From NCBI GenBank assembly GCA_015146655.1, contig VKHL01000090.1, positions 51,339 through 115,338 on the forward strand: a DNA stretch of 64,000 nt. The letters are read 5' to 3'. The translations under genes and the position numbers were made by a program. The notes below the pieces were generated by a model. The model was not told the DNA's origin. It searched no databases and was given only the letters and a program-made list of their open reading frames with translations. The stretch is from Ochromonas danica (lineage: Eukaryota; Sar; Chrysophyceae; Chromulinales; Chromulinaceae). Position 1 is the stretch's first letter. Every line of letters starts with the position of its first letter. Positions 23,701 through 35,700 of this stretch are shown piece after piece.

Positions 23701-26168
23701 AAAGAGAGCATGTTCTCCGCGGCTTGAATTTCTTTCATTAAGGATTGGATTGCGGTTACGCTTTCCGCCCACACCTTAGCCGTCCCCAAGTTGTTGGAAG
23801 CTTTAGATGCTTCTTCCCAGCGCAAAGCCACTAATCCATGCCTCATAATCAACTCTTCACGCAGTGCCTTGATAGTTAGATGACGCTTCATGGGATGATG
23901 CGCAGGAATCTTCAAGTCGAGGATTAAGTAATCCGAGGATAAAGAGTGGAATGCTTGCTCGATGGATTGCAAAAGGGGGAGATGAGCAGTGCAAAAGATA
24001 GATCCACAAATGGTCACCGTTACATCCAAAGGAAAGGAAGAATGTTGGTGGGAAGGAGGATGGAAAGGCGGCTTCATACGAATGTTAACAAAACCTTGAC
24101 TGATCAAGGGATCCACGGCCTTAGAAGCATCCGCGATATTTGCTTGAGGTAAAGAAGCACCTCCATCCGCGTAGCTCAAAATTTGAGAGCGAATTTGATG
24201 CAAATAGGTTAATTGATTCGTTTTGCACTGATAGATCTCTTTGTACTTCTTAGCACCAACTTTGGGGAAGAACAGCTGAATACGAGCCAAGGATGTTGTA
24301 TTGAGTTGCTCGAGATACTTTCTCGTATTTAACACATTTTTAGGGTTGGGTCCAAAAAAAGTCACTTTCAATACAATATTCTTGGGCGGATAGTCAGCTC
24401 CTTGAGAAATGGATTCTCTTTCAAAGCCATCAATACCTTCGATTCCACCATACATTCCACTACCTTTCGTATTATATTGAGCAGAAAAATCGCTTTCTTC
24501 CACTACAACTTGAAAGGTCTTCTTAAGATAGTCCTTGAAATGGTTCTCAAAAGCAAAGAAGAATATACCAGCCTCACGATCGGCGAAGACATAGCTACCA
24601 CGATAAATTTTACCAGGTACTTCTTGAAGACCACTGTAAAAGGAGGATCTACTTCCAGCAGATAGGGTAGAAATTGCAGTTGAAGCAGCATCATTATTCA
24701 TGATAACAGAAGCGGAAGACATCGGTGGAATAGAGGTCAGAAAAGGCTGTGTTTGCAACGATCTCGAGGATTTGGACATATTCGACAGAGAATTAACAAT
24801 CGATCCACTCAAAGGATTGAGAAGGCTATTCTCATTGCCTTGGAAGCTGTCTGGATCGCTTCTGCGAGAAGAAGCCCCAGTCTGAGGGTCGTACGAGGGA
24901 AATGTGTCCGGAAATAGGGAATTAGTCATCGAAGAACCAGAAGGCTGAAGCCAATCATCACAGTTAAGATTCTGTGGATCTCTACCAGAACCAATAACCG
25001 AGTTACCTGGAGACGAATTTCTGGCAGACGTTGAAAAATTAGTCTGTCTCAAAGACACACCGCCAGCGAAGTCTTCTTGCATTCCATTACTCTTACCCTC
25101 ACCAAGCGTCGAAGTTAAAAATGAGCTAGAGTCCATAAACGTAGAGGACGAAAATGCGTTGTAGTTCTGAGGGGATGGTCCATCCCCGAATTGAGACGAC
25201 TCTTGATCATCACCACGACCCACTACAGGGTGGGAAGCAGAAATACCTTTCAAACCAGGAGGAGATAACGCATTCTCATCTCCCATTTTCGTTGAAGCGG
25301 GGTTGACAATGGAGACCATGCTCATGTCATAAATGACGATTGATCCATTAGAATAATTGATTGGATCGTACGCACGAAGTTTCATCGCTTCGACATCATT
25401 ACAAACTACCATCCAAACCCTCTTTCGGGAATTCCTTTTCACCTCTTCTTCCTCAGCTATCTCAGATGGAAAACGGTTTATTGGAAGGCTATGAGGAAAG
25501 ACTGCAATAATAAGAGGCGGAGATCCAGCTTCTTTTCTTCCATTCATGAGTGCACGGGTAAGTTGAGAAGCAGACCAGCGCACTTCATCGCCAAACGGCT
25601 CCCCTTCCATTCTGTTGTTTACCGCCGCCAAAGATGAGAGGAGGGAGAAGTCATGCAAACTAAGATGGTTGCAAAATATCGCAACACGCCAATTGTACCC
25701 CTTGATGATCTCTTCCACGCACAGCTGGCCGTGGCGCAAAGCTTGGTTATGACGAAATACAATGACAACTTGATCAGTACCATAATGAAGCTCCAAAATG
25801 TACTCTTTAAGTTGCTGAGTAACAATGTTAACGATCACATTCAAAGGCTCCATAATTTCGGTAGCTTGATCACCTTCAATCTTCAATCTCAATAGGCAAG
25901 AAGAATAGGACGGAGGTAAAGGAATGCAACGGCAGGCCAAATTGTTACCTAACTCAATTTTGCCCGCCAAAAGAAGTGCTTGATAGAAAGAATAAGATTC
26001 GACGTAAATTAACACGGTTTTCTCTTCCACTACCAAGCCACCGCAATATGGAGGTGCCACTTTGGAATGTGGAAAAGAAGAAAAGGCTCTCATGAGAAGG
26101 TCTCCAAGAATGTCCAGAGATGGGCAGTCTTGAGATAATCTGAGCAAGAGTGGAAAGACTTCGTTCAT
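20754..26168 (-). CDS. large protein with degenerate KH-like repeats and Gln/Asn-rich tail
   Basis: One uninterrupted 1804-aa frame; an in-frame stop five codons before the ATG supports this start. I do not recognise a close family. Several segments show the KH rhythm of an amphipathic helix, a strand with 'VP' and then a helix-loop region, without a clean GXXG: about 93-168 (RLKIEGD...EYILEL), about 700-800 (LDLKIPAHHPMKRHL), about 980-1045 (MLLLEGDAEVV...YILVPEDLYLQLLLRDD) and about 1270-1300. The alternation of 'GD' strand, long helix and 'VP' strand recalls vigilin, an RNA-binding multi-KH protein. Between them lie Ser/Asn-rich linkers. The last ~300 residues are rich in Gln, Asn, Gly and Tyr, with poly-Gln and His runs near the end. 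RNA binding is inference. It lies head-to-tail with the nucleotidyltransferase gene. Confidence 0.6.
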   Translation of the reverse strand: MNEVFPLLLRLSQDCPSLDILGDLLMRAFSSFPHSKVAPPYCGGLVVEEKTVLIYVESYSFYQALLLAGKIELGNNLACRCIPLPPSYSSCLLRLKIEGDQATEIMEPLNVIVNIVTQQLKEYILELHYGTDQVVIVFRHNQALRHGQLCVEEIIKGYNWRVAIFCNHLSLHDFSLLSSLAAVNNRMEGEPFGDEVRWSASQLTRALMNGRKEAGSPPLIIAVFPHSLPINRFPSEIAEEEEVKRNSRKRVWMVVCNDVEAMKLRAYDPINYSNGSIVIYDMSMVSIVNPASTKMGDENALSPPGLKGISASHPVVGRGDDQESSQFGDGPSPQNYNAFSSSTFMDSSSFLTSTLGEGKSNGMQEDFAGGVSLRQTNFSTSARNSSPGNSVIGSGRDPQNLNCDDWLQPSGSSMTNSLFPDTFPSYDPQTGASSRRSDPDSFQGNENSLLNPLSGSIVNSLSNMSKSSRSLQTQPFLTSIPPMSSASVIMNNDAASTAISTLSAGSRSSFYSGLQEVPGKIYRGSYVFADREAGIFFFAFENHFKDYLKKTFQVVVEESDFSAQYNTKGSGMYGGIEGIDGFERESISQGADYPPKNIVLKVTFFGPNPKNVLNTRKYLEQLNTTSLARIQLFFPKVGAKKYKEIYQCKTNQLTYLHQIRSQILSYADGGASLPQANIADASKAVDPLISQGFVNIRMKPPFHPPSHQHSSFPLDVTVTICGSIFCTAHLPLLQSIEQAFHSLSSDYLILDLKIPAHHPMKRHLTIKALREELIMRHGLVALRWEEASKASNNLGTAKVWAESVTAIQSLMKEIQAAENMLSLPGGGESSNYTDMNKDLEYHLLVNRTTNTIHSTLPAPSQSTNILDGLGGKNQNGQMTGTLNGNALTLSAANNKGVLMDRSGNAPLLDGANKNNNSSLDDNALNNNREVVKAVVHLPDLTLRYVLLAPSVSAAFHDLLTSYSTTSDDNSKLNMKYPYRDRHDPYAMLLLEGDAEVVDKVRWAVTKWLSETAQALHTIYILVPEDLYLQLLLRDDLTAVKHIQGQAGVYLKLLDHLQSRQQSGNQKGHSNNARFNQNNSLNEEEEALSQATSVFDMRLLRCPPIKEGGDYGLGGLEGNRVDADSNANDILLSVNVRSLPTTINGVGALGAFGAPLSQSNRSLEVSVASSLDSFLKSSTSSSAHFLTFVTPKQPITSSHMSIVFKDNDNVQGESCEESAGIIVAFHDVLKKYILMVQVPDFLSVNEGGSVSFDQLSAVNYLSVARRRLQDCIVWAAQRGLSSLAFLLPTDLFGSDNSDGQYSSYWKEFSNVHVDLLMEIMSTPMEAASAPAVVTALGNSLTSIVFVECKYSELRSAVGAPENVPVANEDEQEGEEVKESTGESEENIPNNATSSSEDNKPSSSSSTQSQINLIPNKNPPVVNRILQHIDHQYKFPSFSNQLSMNIDEYQHAGHKQPSLVIQMLQCNAPLPVMFARHLANTSKVNAHSANNFGSMKMPSSHHQQQYSPYSSAWLLDDSANGIRSQSGHYSPVNAFGADNSGGRARGLVMKGLKEGLNHALGLMQHLLHHPHPLLYLANHQQQAQQQQQAANSINTIPAIKPSPSNGAMMFGGAGMDPKVIGNFPSAAMMRDDGFNLNQQYGRDFNARTLGVTAPSVGMQMGDSRRGMDGRNNNNNVFLNRPQAPSNNYSQFYQPQHSSHQPQRSGRQLAQAQHAGRGGFNNYYEQQSNLSDGMSYRSSAWSDSSFSRPLSVASENIHGGRPGGEGLRQVYHSDHRQGSQQQHHHYYQQQQQQHQPRSSFQLYSSYE

Positions 26169-26189
26169 ATTTGCTAGTTTTCAGATCGG

Positions 26190-26541
26190 TTACGTTAAGA
26201 GTTGATCGAAGGCAGCAAAAGACGGCTAATAAATCAAAATGATGAAGCGATCAGGAGTATTACTAGACCTGCCAGGAGGAGAGAGTTAGATGGAACTCCG
26301 AAAGTCAGTGAAAGAAACTTACCGAATAATAGGATCTAGACATCAACGGTTGTCGAATAAATTCGGTCACACTTGGTGAAGTATAGTTGAAGAGAAAGAG
26401 ATCAATAACTTCCTTCTTAAACTCGATGCAAGGTAGTGAATGGAAAGAACAGAATTTCCTTCCTTGGACAAAACAATGAAATTCCACTGCTCTCAAATCA
26501 GAACAAAAATAAATTCCACTAGAAGTTTTCAAATTGTCCTT
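26190..26541 (-). CDS. exon-like frame upstream of the KH-like gene (partial gene model)
   Basis: 26323-26541 is an open stretch of exactly 73 codons bounded by TTTCATCAACAG on its 5' side and TTCG|GTAAGT on its 3' side, as expected for an internal exon. It encodes Phe/Ser-rich sequence (GIYFCSDLRAVEFHCFVQGR, then FIRQPLMSRSYYS). A following exon after TTTATTAG would add about 11 residues and stop near 26190. The 5' part is unclear: the exon ending near 26594 (CAAG|GTGAGT) does not join in a good phase. It does not splice in frame into the KH-like gene. No family recognised. Confidence 0.25.
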
Positions 26542-27668
26542 CTGTTGATGAAATCAAATGTCAACAAGAGAATCAAAAAAAATATGGGATAACTAGAAAG
26601 ACCAACTCACCTTGAACAATGAAGGTCAATAGCTTCTTCTCTTGATTTGATAATGATAGTAGCAGTGGAGCGGGCGGAGTGCTTGGCACAACGCGATTGC
26701 ATGCTGGCCAGGTGCTGTGGAGGCTGAGAGGCTTCAGACCGAGCTGTGCCTGTTTCACTACCAGCCCTGCACACCTTGGCACAAAAAGCGTAGTGGCACA
26801 GCCCAAAACTCTTCCAGTTTTCCGCCTTCAAAACGGAAAAGCCATTTTTACACCGTGAAAAAGTCGTAAAAGTGGATTCATAAATCCACCTATCTGTGAG
26901 GCGCAGAGGTGAAAGGAGGAATCAAAATTTGGTCCACTGCACTGTGCAAGTCTACGTGGACATCCACGACACAACAGATCTGGGAAATAGATTATTGACA
27001 GCTTATCCCCAGGAAAGATACAATTTGTTCAGCGGAATTGGCTACACCACAATGCTTTGATAAAAAGGTAGGACAAGTTGCAAGAAACCGGAAATAAAGG
27101 AAGCACTGCGATGAAAGGAAGTTAATTAGAGTTTATGGAGAACATTTCCCCAAGCTATGCTATTTACAATAAAGATATTGTTACAACAACTGCACACCTA
27201 CTATCATCATCACAAAGGGTGCCATGTTTCGAAGAAGCTAAAAGAAAAAGAACTCTGGTTGTCCACCTACGAAAAATGAGATAGTATGGCACGAAAAGAA
27301 CTCTGCCAGAGAAACTCCATAGATTTACCATGCTCTGGATCGTGGATGCAGCAACAATGGGAAATAGAACACCGTCCAATCATAACATGTGCCAAAGAGG
27401 CTACACTATCACTAAGAAGGATTGTACCATCAACATACACAACACAACAACCAATGCAATAAATCTCCCTTCACTTCCAATTTTCATTTCAATAAACATA
27501 TGCATAGATCCTCATGGTAGCTTCTATACTTTAGAGCAATTTGAAAATCTGTTCTGAAAGCAAAGCTAACACACAAACATAAAAGTACCCCATTCTCCAT
27601 TTTCCTCCCAGTAAACAACAACATCTCACACACAAAACCAGAGTCCACATTCAACATCTGACTTGAAC
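26542..27668. other. spacer with possible upstream exons
   Basis: Contains a GC-richer island (about 26630-26800) with open frames that could be 5' exon sequence of the preceding model, and otherwise AT-rich DNA. Nothing else supported. Confidence 0.35.
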
Positions 27669-28016
27669 TCAACAATAAGGAAAAGAGGGGCAAGTATGAT
27701 AATTAGGATGATGACGATAGATGACAAATGAAACAAATATCATGATACAGCATAGAATTACAATAATGATCACAGCTGATAACCAACGATTTTCCTCAAC
27801 AGGATACATTGGATGATGTTCATGATTAGAAAGAGTAGATGAAGAGCAGATTTTCTGACTACCCAACTCCTTCAAAGAAGAAGAACCTTTCAACCAGGAT
27901 TTTAATGCAGCTTTTTCATCATTACTTAATGAAGGAAGAGTAAAATTGAACAATAAGTCTTTTTCTTTGTTACTTGTATTAGGAGAGGTTAATGGACTAA
28001 CTTGACTTCGTACCAT
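27669..28016 (-). CDS. small single-pass membrane protein, family member A
   Basis: 115 aa from the ATG at 28016. A hydrophilic N-terminal part holds NFTLPSLSNDEKAALKSWL; a strong transmembrane helix near the C-terminus (WLSAVIIIVILCCIMIFVSF) is followed by a short His/Tyr/Cys tail. The pattern of an 'S-[ND/E]-[ED]-[KR]' helix followed by a C-terminal membrane anchor is shared with the frames at 28814-29107 and 39173-39616. Function unknown. Length is short, so the call rests on the anchor, the shared pattern and the good ATG. Confidence 0.5.
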   Translation of the reverse strand: MVRSQVSPLTSPNTSNKEKDLLFNFTLPSLSNDEKAALKSWLKGSSSLKELGSQKICSSSTLSNHEHHPMYPVEENRWLSAVIIIVILCCIMIFVSFVIYRHHPNYHTCPSFPYC

Positions 28017-28813
28017 CTCAACCAACACACAATAAAAAATCCTGATTTAAATAGTCTCTTAGGATTGGTAAATGAGATAAATTGATAACTTCTTTCTTTC
28101 TCTCCCTCTCCTTCCCTGTACTAGCAAGATATGAAAGACCAAAAAGAATGTTGTCTTAATAGTCAACACAGCTGAGGATGAGATCCTACCAACTAATAGA
28201 CAAGATGAGAAGCCTGCCCTGCTGACTCTTTTTGTGCTCAACTGTGTGCTGGCGTGGTGGGGAGGCTTGTGTGCCCTGTGCCCTGCCATATTAAGCTTTT
28301 ACACAAATCTCTGTGCTCTGTAGATTCAAATCTTAATATTTAAGTTAGCAAGGTGCTACAAGGATCAAGTTTTTGAAAAACTGAAGGTTGTAAAAGAAGA
28401 AAATTGCTACTGTAACAATCGCATTACAAACTTGATTGATTTGATTGGAATTGTTATGCTTTTACTGAGTCGAATACTAAGTCTACATCTTTCCTACCAT
28501 CTAGTATGACAAGAATTGAAGCTAATATACACATAATCCACAAAAGTAGAATAGAACCTGTCTACACGCATATTGCGGAAATGCTGCATAAAAAGACTAC
28601 AGCCTTGAACACCCAAGCAAAGCTTCTTGGCCACACTGATTACAATCAAATGTTATGGCCGAACACTCAATATCAAACAAGGCATGAGATATTATCGTCA
28701 ACATTATGACACTCAAAATTCAGTCCAAATTTTACGAAAGAACAATAGTAACAAATATACATAGGTACCTATGATGCTAAAATGAGCAGGAAAGCATTCA
28801 ACAGTCGTTCACT
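28017..28813. other. spacer between two small membrane-protein genes
   Basis: No supported frame. A GC-richer patch (28180-28290) is rich in TGTG/TGCC words. Confidence 0.4.
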
Positions 28814-29107
28814 TCAACAGGTGGTAGAAATAACACAATGTTGAGAGAATGAAAACAAAATACTACAAATTATCATTGCACTAAAGCAGCCTAAAGTAGT
28901 ATACTTAGCAAACTGATTTGCTTGTTGATCATAATCGATAGTGGTTGGACGGGACAAAGAAGGTCGTGCTTTGGTCAACAAGGCATGGATCTCATCTTCT
29001 TGGAGAGATTTACCTTCTCGACTTAATTTATGGATAGCCATTCGCTCCTCACTGGATGGAGGAATCAATAAGAAAGGATGAATGATGGAAGAATCAGTAG
29101 ATATCAT
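28814..29107 (-). CDS. small single-pass membrane protein, family member B
   Basis: 97 aa. The soluble part reads IPPSSEERMAIHKLSREGKS then DEIHALLTKARPSLSRPTTI; a hydrophobic helix (TTLGCFSAMIICSILFSF) lies near the C-terminus. The soluble part lines up with the protein at 39173-39616: P-x-[ST]-S-E-[ED]-R, then L-x-R-x-x-K-S, [DN]-E-[IL], L-[ST]-[RK]-P-x-T-x-I-D. A possible acceptor (TTCCACAG) just before the ATG means an upstream exon could add N-terminal residues. Function unknown. Confidence 0.5.
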   Translation of the reverse strand: MISTDSSIIHPFLLIPPSSEERMAIHKLSREGKSLQEDEIHALLTKARPSLSRPTTIDYDQQANQFAKYTTLGCFSAMIICSILFSFSQHCVISTTC

Positions 29108-29701
29108 ATTCTCTGTGGAAATGGCAACTATTGATTCAAAATATACTGTGGGATTTGGTCTGATTCTTCTTTGACGGAAAAAAAGCAGAGAATTCTTCTT
29201 CTGGTACTCTTTTAGATGGTAAAGAAGAGGAAGACAGACGGCAAATAAGACGGATACTCGTCCAGATGGGAAAGAAATAAAATTGGATGGTCTGTTTTGT
29301 TTTGTTCCCGATTCAAGGGAGTTGTGTGGCTTGGGAATAGAGCAGCGGTTGCTTTCTGTTCTGACGCAGAAGGCAAGAGCTCCCGGAACTCAGAAATTGG
29401 AACTTCCAACTCGAAAATCGAACATTCCAGAACTCGAACTTGAATTGAACCCAGCTTGTAGTGTGGTGGTGGGGGGGGGGGTGCACCTGACTCAGAACGC
29501 AAAAGTCACGGAAAACTGCATGGACTTCAAGCCCTAGGAAGAAATTAGGATATCCCATTAGAAAGTTACTGAAGAAGTCCAATGAATCATCAACGTAAAG
29601 AAATAACCATATTCTTCTAGAATGGTTAAATAATTCTGTTCAGCGCTTTAAACAGATGTCGGCACTTCGATGAGAAGGAGCTACAGCAAATCAACTGATC
29701 A
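29108..29701. other. spacer with an 11-G run
   Basis: Frames here are short and overlapping. A run of 11 G (29471-29481) follows GTGGTGG. The stretch 29380-29460 is rich in repeated GAACT/CGAAC words. This also holds the 3' flank of the BAT2-like gene. Confidence 0.4.
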
Positions 29702-32700
29702 TCAAGTGGACCCTGTGGATGTATTCGCTGGAGGAGGAAGGGGGGTCGAAGAAGTGGACTGAGTGCTTGCAGCAGGCTGAGTAGAAACTGGTCCTTTCTT
29801 ACTACTTCCTTCTGTCTCACGCGGTGTACCACCTCGGCTTCGTCCTCCTCCGCCACCACCGCTTCTTTCACTGCCACCTCCTCTTCGGTTGTCTTCGTCC
29901 TCTCGGCGATCTCTACGACGGTCGCCTCCTCGTCCTCCGCCATTGCTATAACTACCCCCACCAGGAGTGCCACTACCAGGAGTACTACCACCAGGACCCG
30001 CAGAGTAGGTGGAATAAACAGGAGGCTTTCGTGTTGAAAGATCTCCTTGTGTGGCTGGAGGTCCACTCGAACCCCTCCCTCTCCCTCCTCCTCCTCTGCT
30101 TCCTCCTCCACTAGCGCCCATCCTACCCATTCCGCGGGGCATCGCTAAAGGGGGGATAGTGGAAGGTTCGACTGGTAAAGACAAAACAGGAGCTGGAGAG
30201 ATTTGTCCAACCTCCAAGTTACTGTCTGGACCAAGTTTAGCAGTTGCAGGAGGTCCACGACGGTATGGTTGGCCTCGTCCTCCGCCGTTGCCGGCAGATG
30301 ATTGTACATTTCGAGCACCAAAGCCACCAGTTCCTTCAACAACACCCGAAGGTGTCATTCCTGACGAATCGCGACCTCTTTGTCGCGCTCCTCCGCCTGA
30401 ACGATCGTGATCTCTCTCACCACCTTCCCTTCTTACTCCTGTTGAAGGGTGGCTATTTGCAGCTGATGAAGAGCGATCAGAGCTTCTAGGCAACCCCCCA
30501 GATGAAGACAAGGTAGGAGCTATTTGCAACTTATTTGCAGAGGCTTCCTGACTTGCACTGCTGTAGTTGGAAGGATTAGTTATAGAAGAAACGGTTGCAG
30601 GATGCGGAAGACTGGAAGAGGCGAAAGCCGACTGGTCTCCATTATTAGCGTCCTCACTCTTAAGGACACCACCCGGAGGGTCACCAGATCGAGAGTTTGA
30701 ATGAATAGAAGGAGGAAGATGCTTCCTCATCTCCTTTGCAACATAGCCACCATCAGGACCCGGCCGTGTACGTACAGCACCAGAAGAAAACGTACTACCA
30801 CTTGCATTGCCTGAATTACCAGACACTGTATTAGTCATGGGCTGCTGACCAGTGGAGGAAGAAAGGTCCTCTCCAAGAGAACCATTTTCAGCTATGCCTC
30901 GACTTTGACTTTTCACAGATACATCACCAAAATTAGTGCCAGCCGCGGATGCAGGATGTGGGTTGTTGCCATCTCGCACGCCGTGCAACCCACTACCACT
31001 GCTGCCACTTCCTGCAGGCGGAGGAGGAGAATGATGAGGAATCGCAGAGTTATTTCCGCCGCTGTTTCCCATAGGAGACATACCCAACGGCATACCTGGA
31101 TGTTGAGCAAGGTTATTGGATGGAAGCATTGGATTAGCCATTCCTCCATGAATTCCAGGATGGATCATTGGATGCAGATTAGGAGATAATGGCATCTGTT
31201 GTGGAGGAAGGTGCACATTGCCCATCATCATTTGAGAGGAGTTAGGCAAGCTCCCAAAAGAGGAGAATCCTCCAGGCGATCTATGCATTTCCGTCATAAA
31301 TGTAGAAGCAGGAACAGCATTTTGGGCCAATTCATGTCCATGCATAAACGCATCAGATGTGTAAAACATAGCAGCATCTGGAGGCACCAACTGGGCATAA
31401 AGAGCTTGTGGTGTACCATGAGGAGGTAGGAAATGCCCATGAGCAGGATGAGCAGTTCCTGACGGCATTAGTCCAGCGAAGTTACCAGCACCTAACGAAC
31501 CTTGTAAATTGCTGAATGCCGCTGCAGCAGCAGCTGCTGTTGCATAGGCAGGATCTCCTGACGGAGTAGGATTGCCTCCCCCAGCAGCTGTTGGGGGTCC
31601 ACCAGACCACTGTACGGGTTGAAAATTCCATCCTAAACCTCCAGCAACATAATTTATTCCACCATGAAGAGCCATATTCTGTGCATATTGTGCATTCATA
31701 TCCAAATTTGCTTCGTGCGTTGGGACCGCATGAAGGTCCTTGAAGGCATCTTTTCCGTGCCCAGACTCATTGGATGGAGGCAATCGATGACCTTGTCCGC
31801 TAGTGGCATTCATCATTAATGCAACAGCAGTCTGAGGATACCCATGGCCTTGTTGATTTCCCTGATTCGACTGATGGGAGGATGTGCCGGATAATCCCGG
31901 TCCCACATGGGGATTGGGGGACGACTTCTCCTTTTTGTGTGCAAAACCTTGTTGCTGGAGATCATTTCCAAGAACATGAGAGGCCGGTTGGCTTTGATGG
32001 GGTTGCTGTTGCGCTTGTTGTTGCTGGTGAAGCATTGACTGCTGATACTGATATTGTTGTTGTTGCAGTTGCTGCAGCTGTTGCTGCTGTTGGTGTTGTT
32101 GCTGATGTTGCTGCTGCTGTTGCTGTTGTTGCTGCTGTTGTTGCTGCTGGTATGCTTGATATTGCTGGAGTTGAACTTGTTGATGTTGGGGTAAAAATTG
32201 AAGATATTGTTGACTTAAAGGAGAAAGTTGAGGAGACTGTTGAAGTTGCATTTGTTGATAAGCTTGTTGCATTTGTTGCATTTGATGAAGCTGGTATGCT
32301 TGAGCTTGTGCAAGATGCATTTGTTGCTGATGTTGTTGCTGTTGCTGCTGCTGTTGTAACTGAGGTTGATGAGATTGTCCACCAAACTGATTGTTGGGTT
32401 GTGAAGAATGGGATAGAAGTACAGGCGATTGCTGGGTATTGGACAAAGGAGTTGTATTGGGTTGGGGTTGGGTATGGCTTGGGCCAGCCCCAGTCACATG
32501 GGGTTGGGTCTGAGTAAGATCGGACGATGATGGTTGTGTAGACGAAGATTTCAGGACAGCAGTCGGTGTGGCAACTGGAGCAGGTGGAGCAGCACTTACG
32601 GAGGTGGTGGCTGGTTGAGCAATCTCTTCGCTGCTGACCACTTCTGTTTTCTTCTCCGCATCTTTCTCAAGATTGGTGTGGGAGGCACTCTTTTTCTCTT

Positions 32701-35700
32701 CAGAAATAACATCAATCTTACCAGTAGCCGGAGAAGACGCAACAGCAGAAGTAACAACAGGACCTTGAGACATGCCTGGAGGTGCCGTGAAAGTGGAGGT
32801 TGTGGCACTAACAGCAGCCAACGTAGTCTGTGGTGCACTCCATGCAGTTTTGGCAGGGGATGCCGTGGCAGGCTGCGAGAGCACATTCGATGAATGCGGA
32901 GTAGTTGCCGTTGACAAACCTTCACTCCCTTCAGAGCTAACCATGGTAGATTGTTTCACCGTTTCAGCACGTGTTTCTTTGACATCCTTCTCAGCGCTGG
33001 AAATAGTTGACACAGCGGAAGAATTCTCCTGTGCCTCTTCACTCTTTGTGGGAGGTGGAATAACTTTGTGCTCACTATGCTCCTTGTGAGTAGTAGATGG
33101 AGCTTCGTTTACTGAATTTGATACATGCTGACTCTTCTCGGCTTCAGTTATCACTCTTTCAATATCTCCATGTTCATTGTAGCGATACAGAACGCCTTTT
33201 GTACGAGGACCCCGCTGCGCACGCTCTCGATTACGAGCTTCTTTACGTTGAGCTTCCTGTTCCAATCTAATTTTCTCTTCTTCAGACGAACGACGCTTTC
33301 TATGCACTTGAGTGCCATCGGTTTCAGCAGCCCCCCCAGCAGTTGAAGTCGGCGCATTCTCTTCCACACGACCCTCCTCTTTAGTCAAATCTTCACTGCC
33401 GCGACGAATTGGATGAGACTGAGGAGGGGGTAATATCTTGGTCCATCTTCCAGTATCATCTCTGTGAGCATTACTTGCAGACTCTGTTTCCTTCGGAGGG
33501 GCACGCCGTGTATGACTAGCGGTGGGATTTCCACCAGCTGAGGTAACACTATCTTTGCTTTCTTTCTCTCCTCGTGATGTGGAGTTAGATGGAGGGTTGC
33601 GATGGGATGCAGAAGAGGTGAGAACATGAGGATCCACCATTTGACTGCTTTTATGATCATATAGCATACGAGGGCGAGATGTAGAAGGTGATGATGCGGG
33701 TGGTATTGCATTAATGGAAGATGGCTCACGAGCTGTAGAATCAGAAGTTGGAGGTGAATGAGATGATGATTCCTCATGATCAACTTCAGAAGAATGTTTT
33801 CCTTCCGGGAAAAGGCTAACATATGATTTGCCACCCTTCTCACCAGAATCAGACGGTTCATCAGGATGAGGGACCCTGCGTCTCAATGTGGGATCTTCCG
33901 CACGAGGATGCTGTAACACTGAAACTGAACCATGCAGTTGGTTCACAGAAGATTGCTTGCTTTCAGCGGGATGTTCATCAACTGGGGCTGATGAGGATGG
34001 TGGAGGTGGAGGCTTTGCACGTTCCCACACTTCTGGACCTTTTCTGGTGTCATTTTGTAAACTGTGGCCACTCCTTGCATTATTCCCTTCTCGTTCCTCA
34101 CCAAGCATATGACGAGGTGGATATGGCCCGCGCGTAAAAGGTTGGCTTTCTCTACCTCCAAAGCGGCCGTCTTCTTCCCTCGGTACATGATTTGGCGGCC
34201 CATAACGAGAAGGCATATCTCGTCGACGTTCTTCATCAGGGCGGAAACGCGGTCCATCCCATGCTGCCGCACCACGCCGGTAATTATCATTTGATGGCGG
34301 ATAGTCTCTATCTCTATCACGTGGGTTCCATCCTCTCCCTCCTCCTTGATAAGGACCACCCTCAAACCCGTGTGGAGGTTCTTCAGACTGAGATCCACTA
34401 CTCCGTCTTTTCTGTGACTCTAAAAGCTCAACCTCCTGCCTTGCTGCTTCAATAGCAGAAGGATCAATAGAATCCTCATTTCCTTTCACTCGACCAGCTC
34501 CTAATCCAGTGTTGGGGGATTCGAAACGATTGTATCCCATCGGAGGCCCCCCATGACTAGAGCCACCATGCCCGAAGCCAAAACGATGAGGAGTAAAATC
34601 TTCACTAGTTGATCTAGATCGAGGCTTATAATCACGATTATCTCCTTCCTCTCCACCTCTACCTCGGTCATCATAACCAAGACTATTTGCAATAGCTGGA
34701 GGGCCAGGTTTATAAACAGCAGAACGACTCAGATGATAGGAGGTGTTGACAGATATACCCGGATTACTACTGGGGCCACGACGCAACTATAAAGCAAGAG
34801 GAAGAGTGGGATGAATATAGTAAAGGGGAATCACATTGCGCAACTAATATTTACCTGTGTGTTACTCTGATTACTATCATGATCATAAGGAGCACGAGTG
34901 CGAGGACGCTGCTGAATTGACGAGCCTTCATCATAACCACCAGGATGATTACGAGCAGGAGGTCTCTCCCTTTCTGTTTCTCGTCGATGAACATTGCCAG
35001 TTGGAATGTTCTGATACCGTAATGATGGAGGGCGATCTGGACGCTCACGATGATCAACACGATCTGCACGCTCACGATGATCACCTCCAGAAATGTCAAC
35101 TGATTCACGGAAATCAGACGGCCACTGCTCAGAGGAAGCAGGTCGCCTTTCTTCTTCACTCTCATCCTCCTCATCATCATCGTCCACTGCCCATCTTTTA
35201 GGAACTGGTTTAGCAGCTGCAGTTGTAGCACGATTATTGGACGACGCGTCCGATGCATTAGCATCCCCTGAAGCTCCACTTTTAGCCCAAGGGGCAGGCT
35301 TGGCTGATCCAGAAGCTGTCGATGCATTTGCCGCTGTTCCTCCACCAGATACACTTGCAGCTGATGGTGGTAATAGACGAGGCTTCGATGGAGAACTATC
35401 ATTATCGGAACTAGGCTGACTAATAGACTGTGGCTGAGTTTGTGATGATGTTGGAGGAGGTTGACCCCAAACAGACGGACTATTCGTTGCAGAAGTCACC
35501 ACTGTGTCTTTACTTTTGTTTTCCATCTTTAGGGAATGTGTATTCAAAGGTACAGGAGCAGTTGGAACAGCTGCACCACCAACAGCACGACCCATTTTCT
35601 TTGGTCCAACATTTAATACAGCTGGTCCTTGCTTTGTCGTTGGTCCTAGATATTGTAGACAATGAATCATGAAGATCTTACTTAAGCGAAAAATACAAAA

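Noticed and set aside
31819-32517. 232-codon Val/Ala-rich plus-strand frame
   Set aside because: Antisense of the poly-Gln block of the BAT2-like gene; Ala/Val runs are what reversed Gln codons give.
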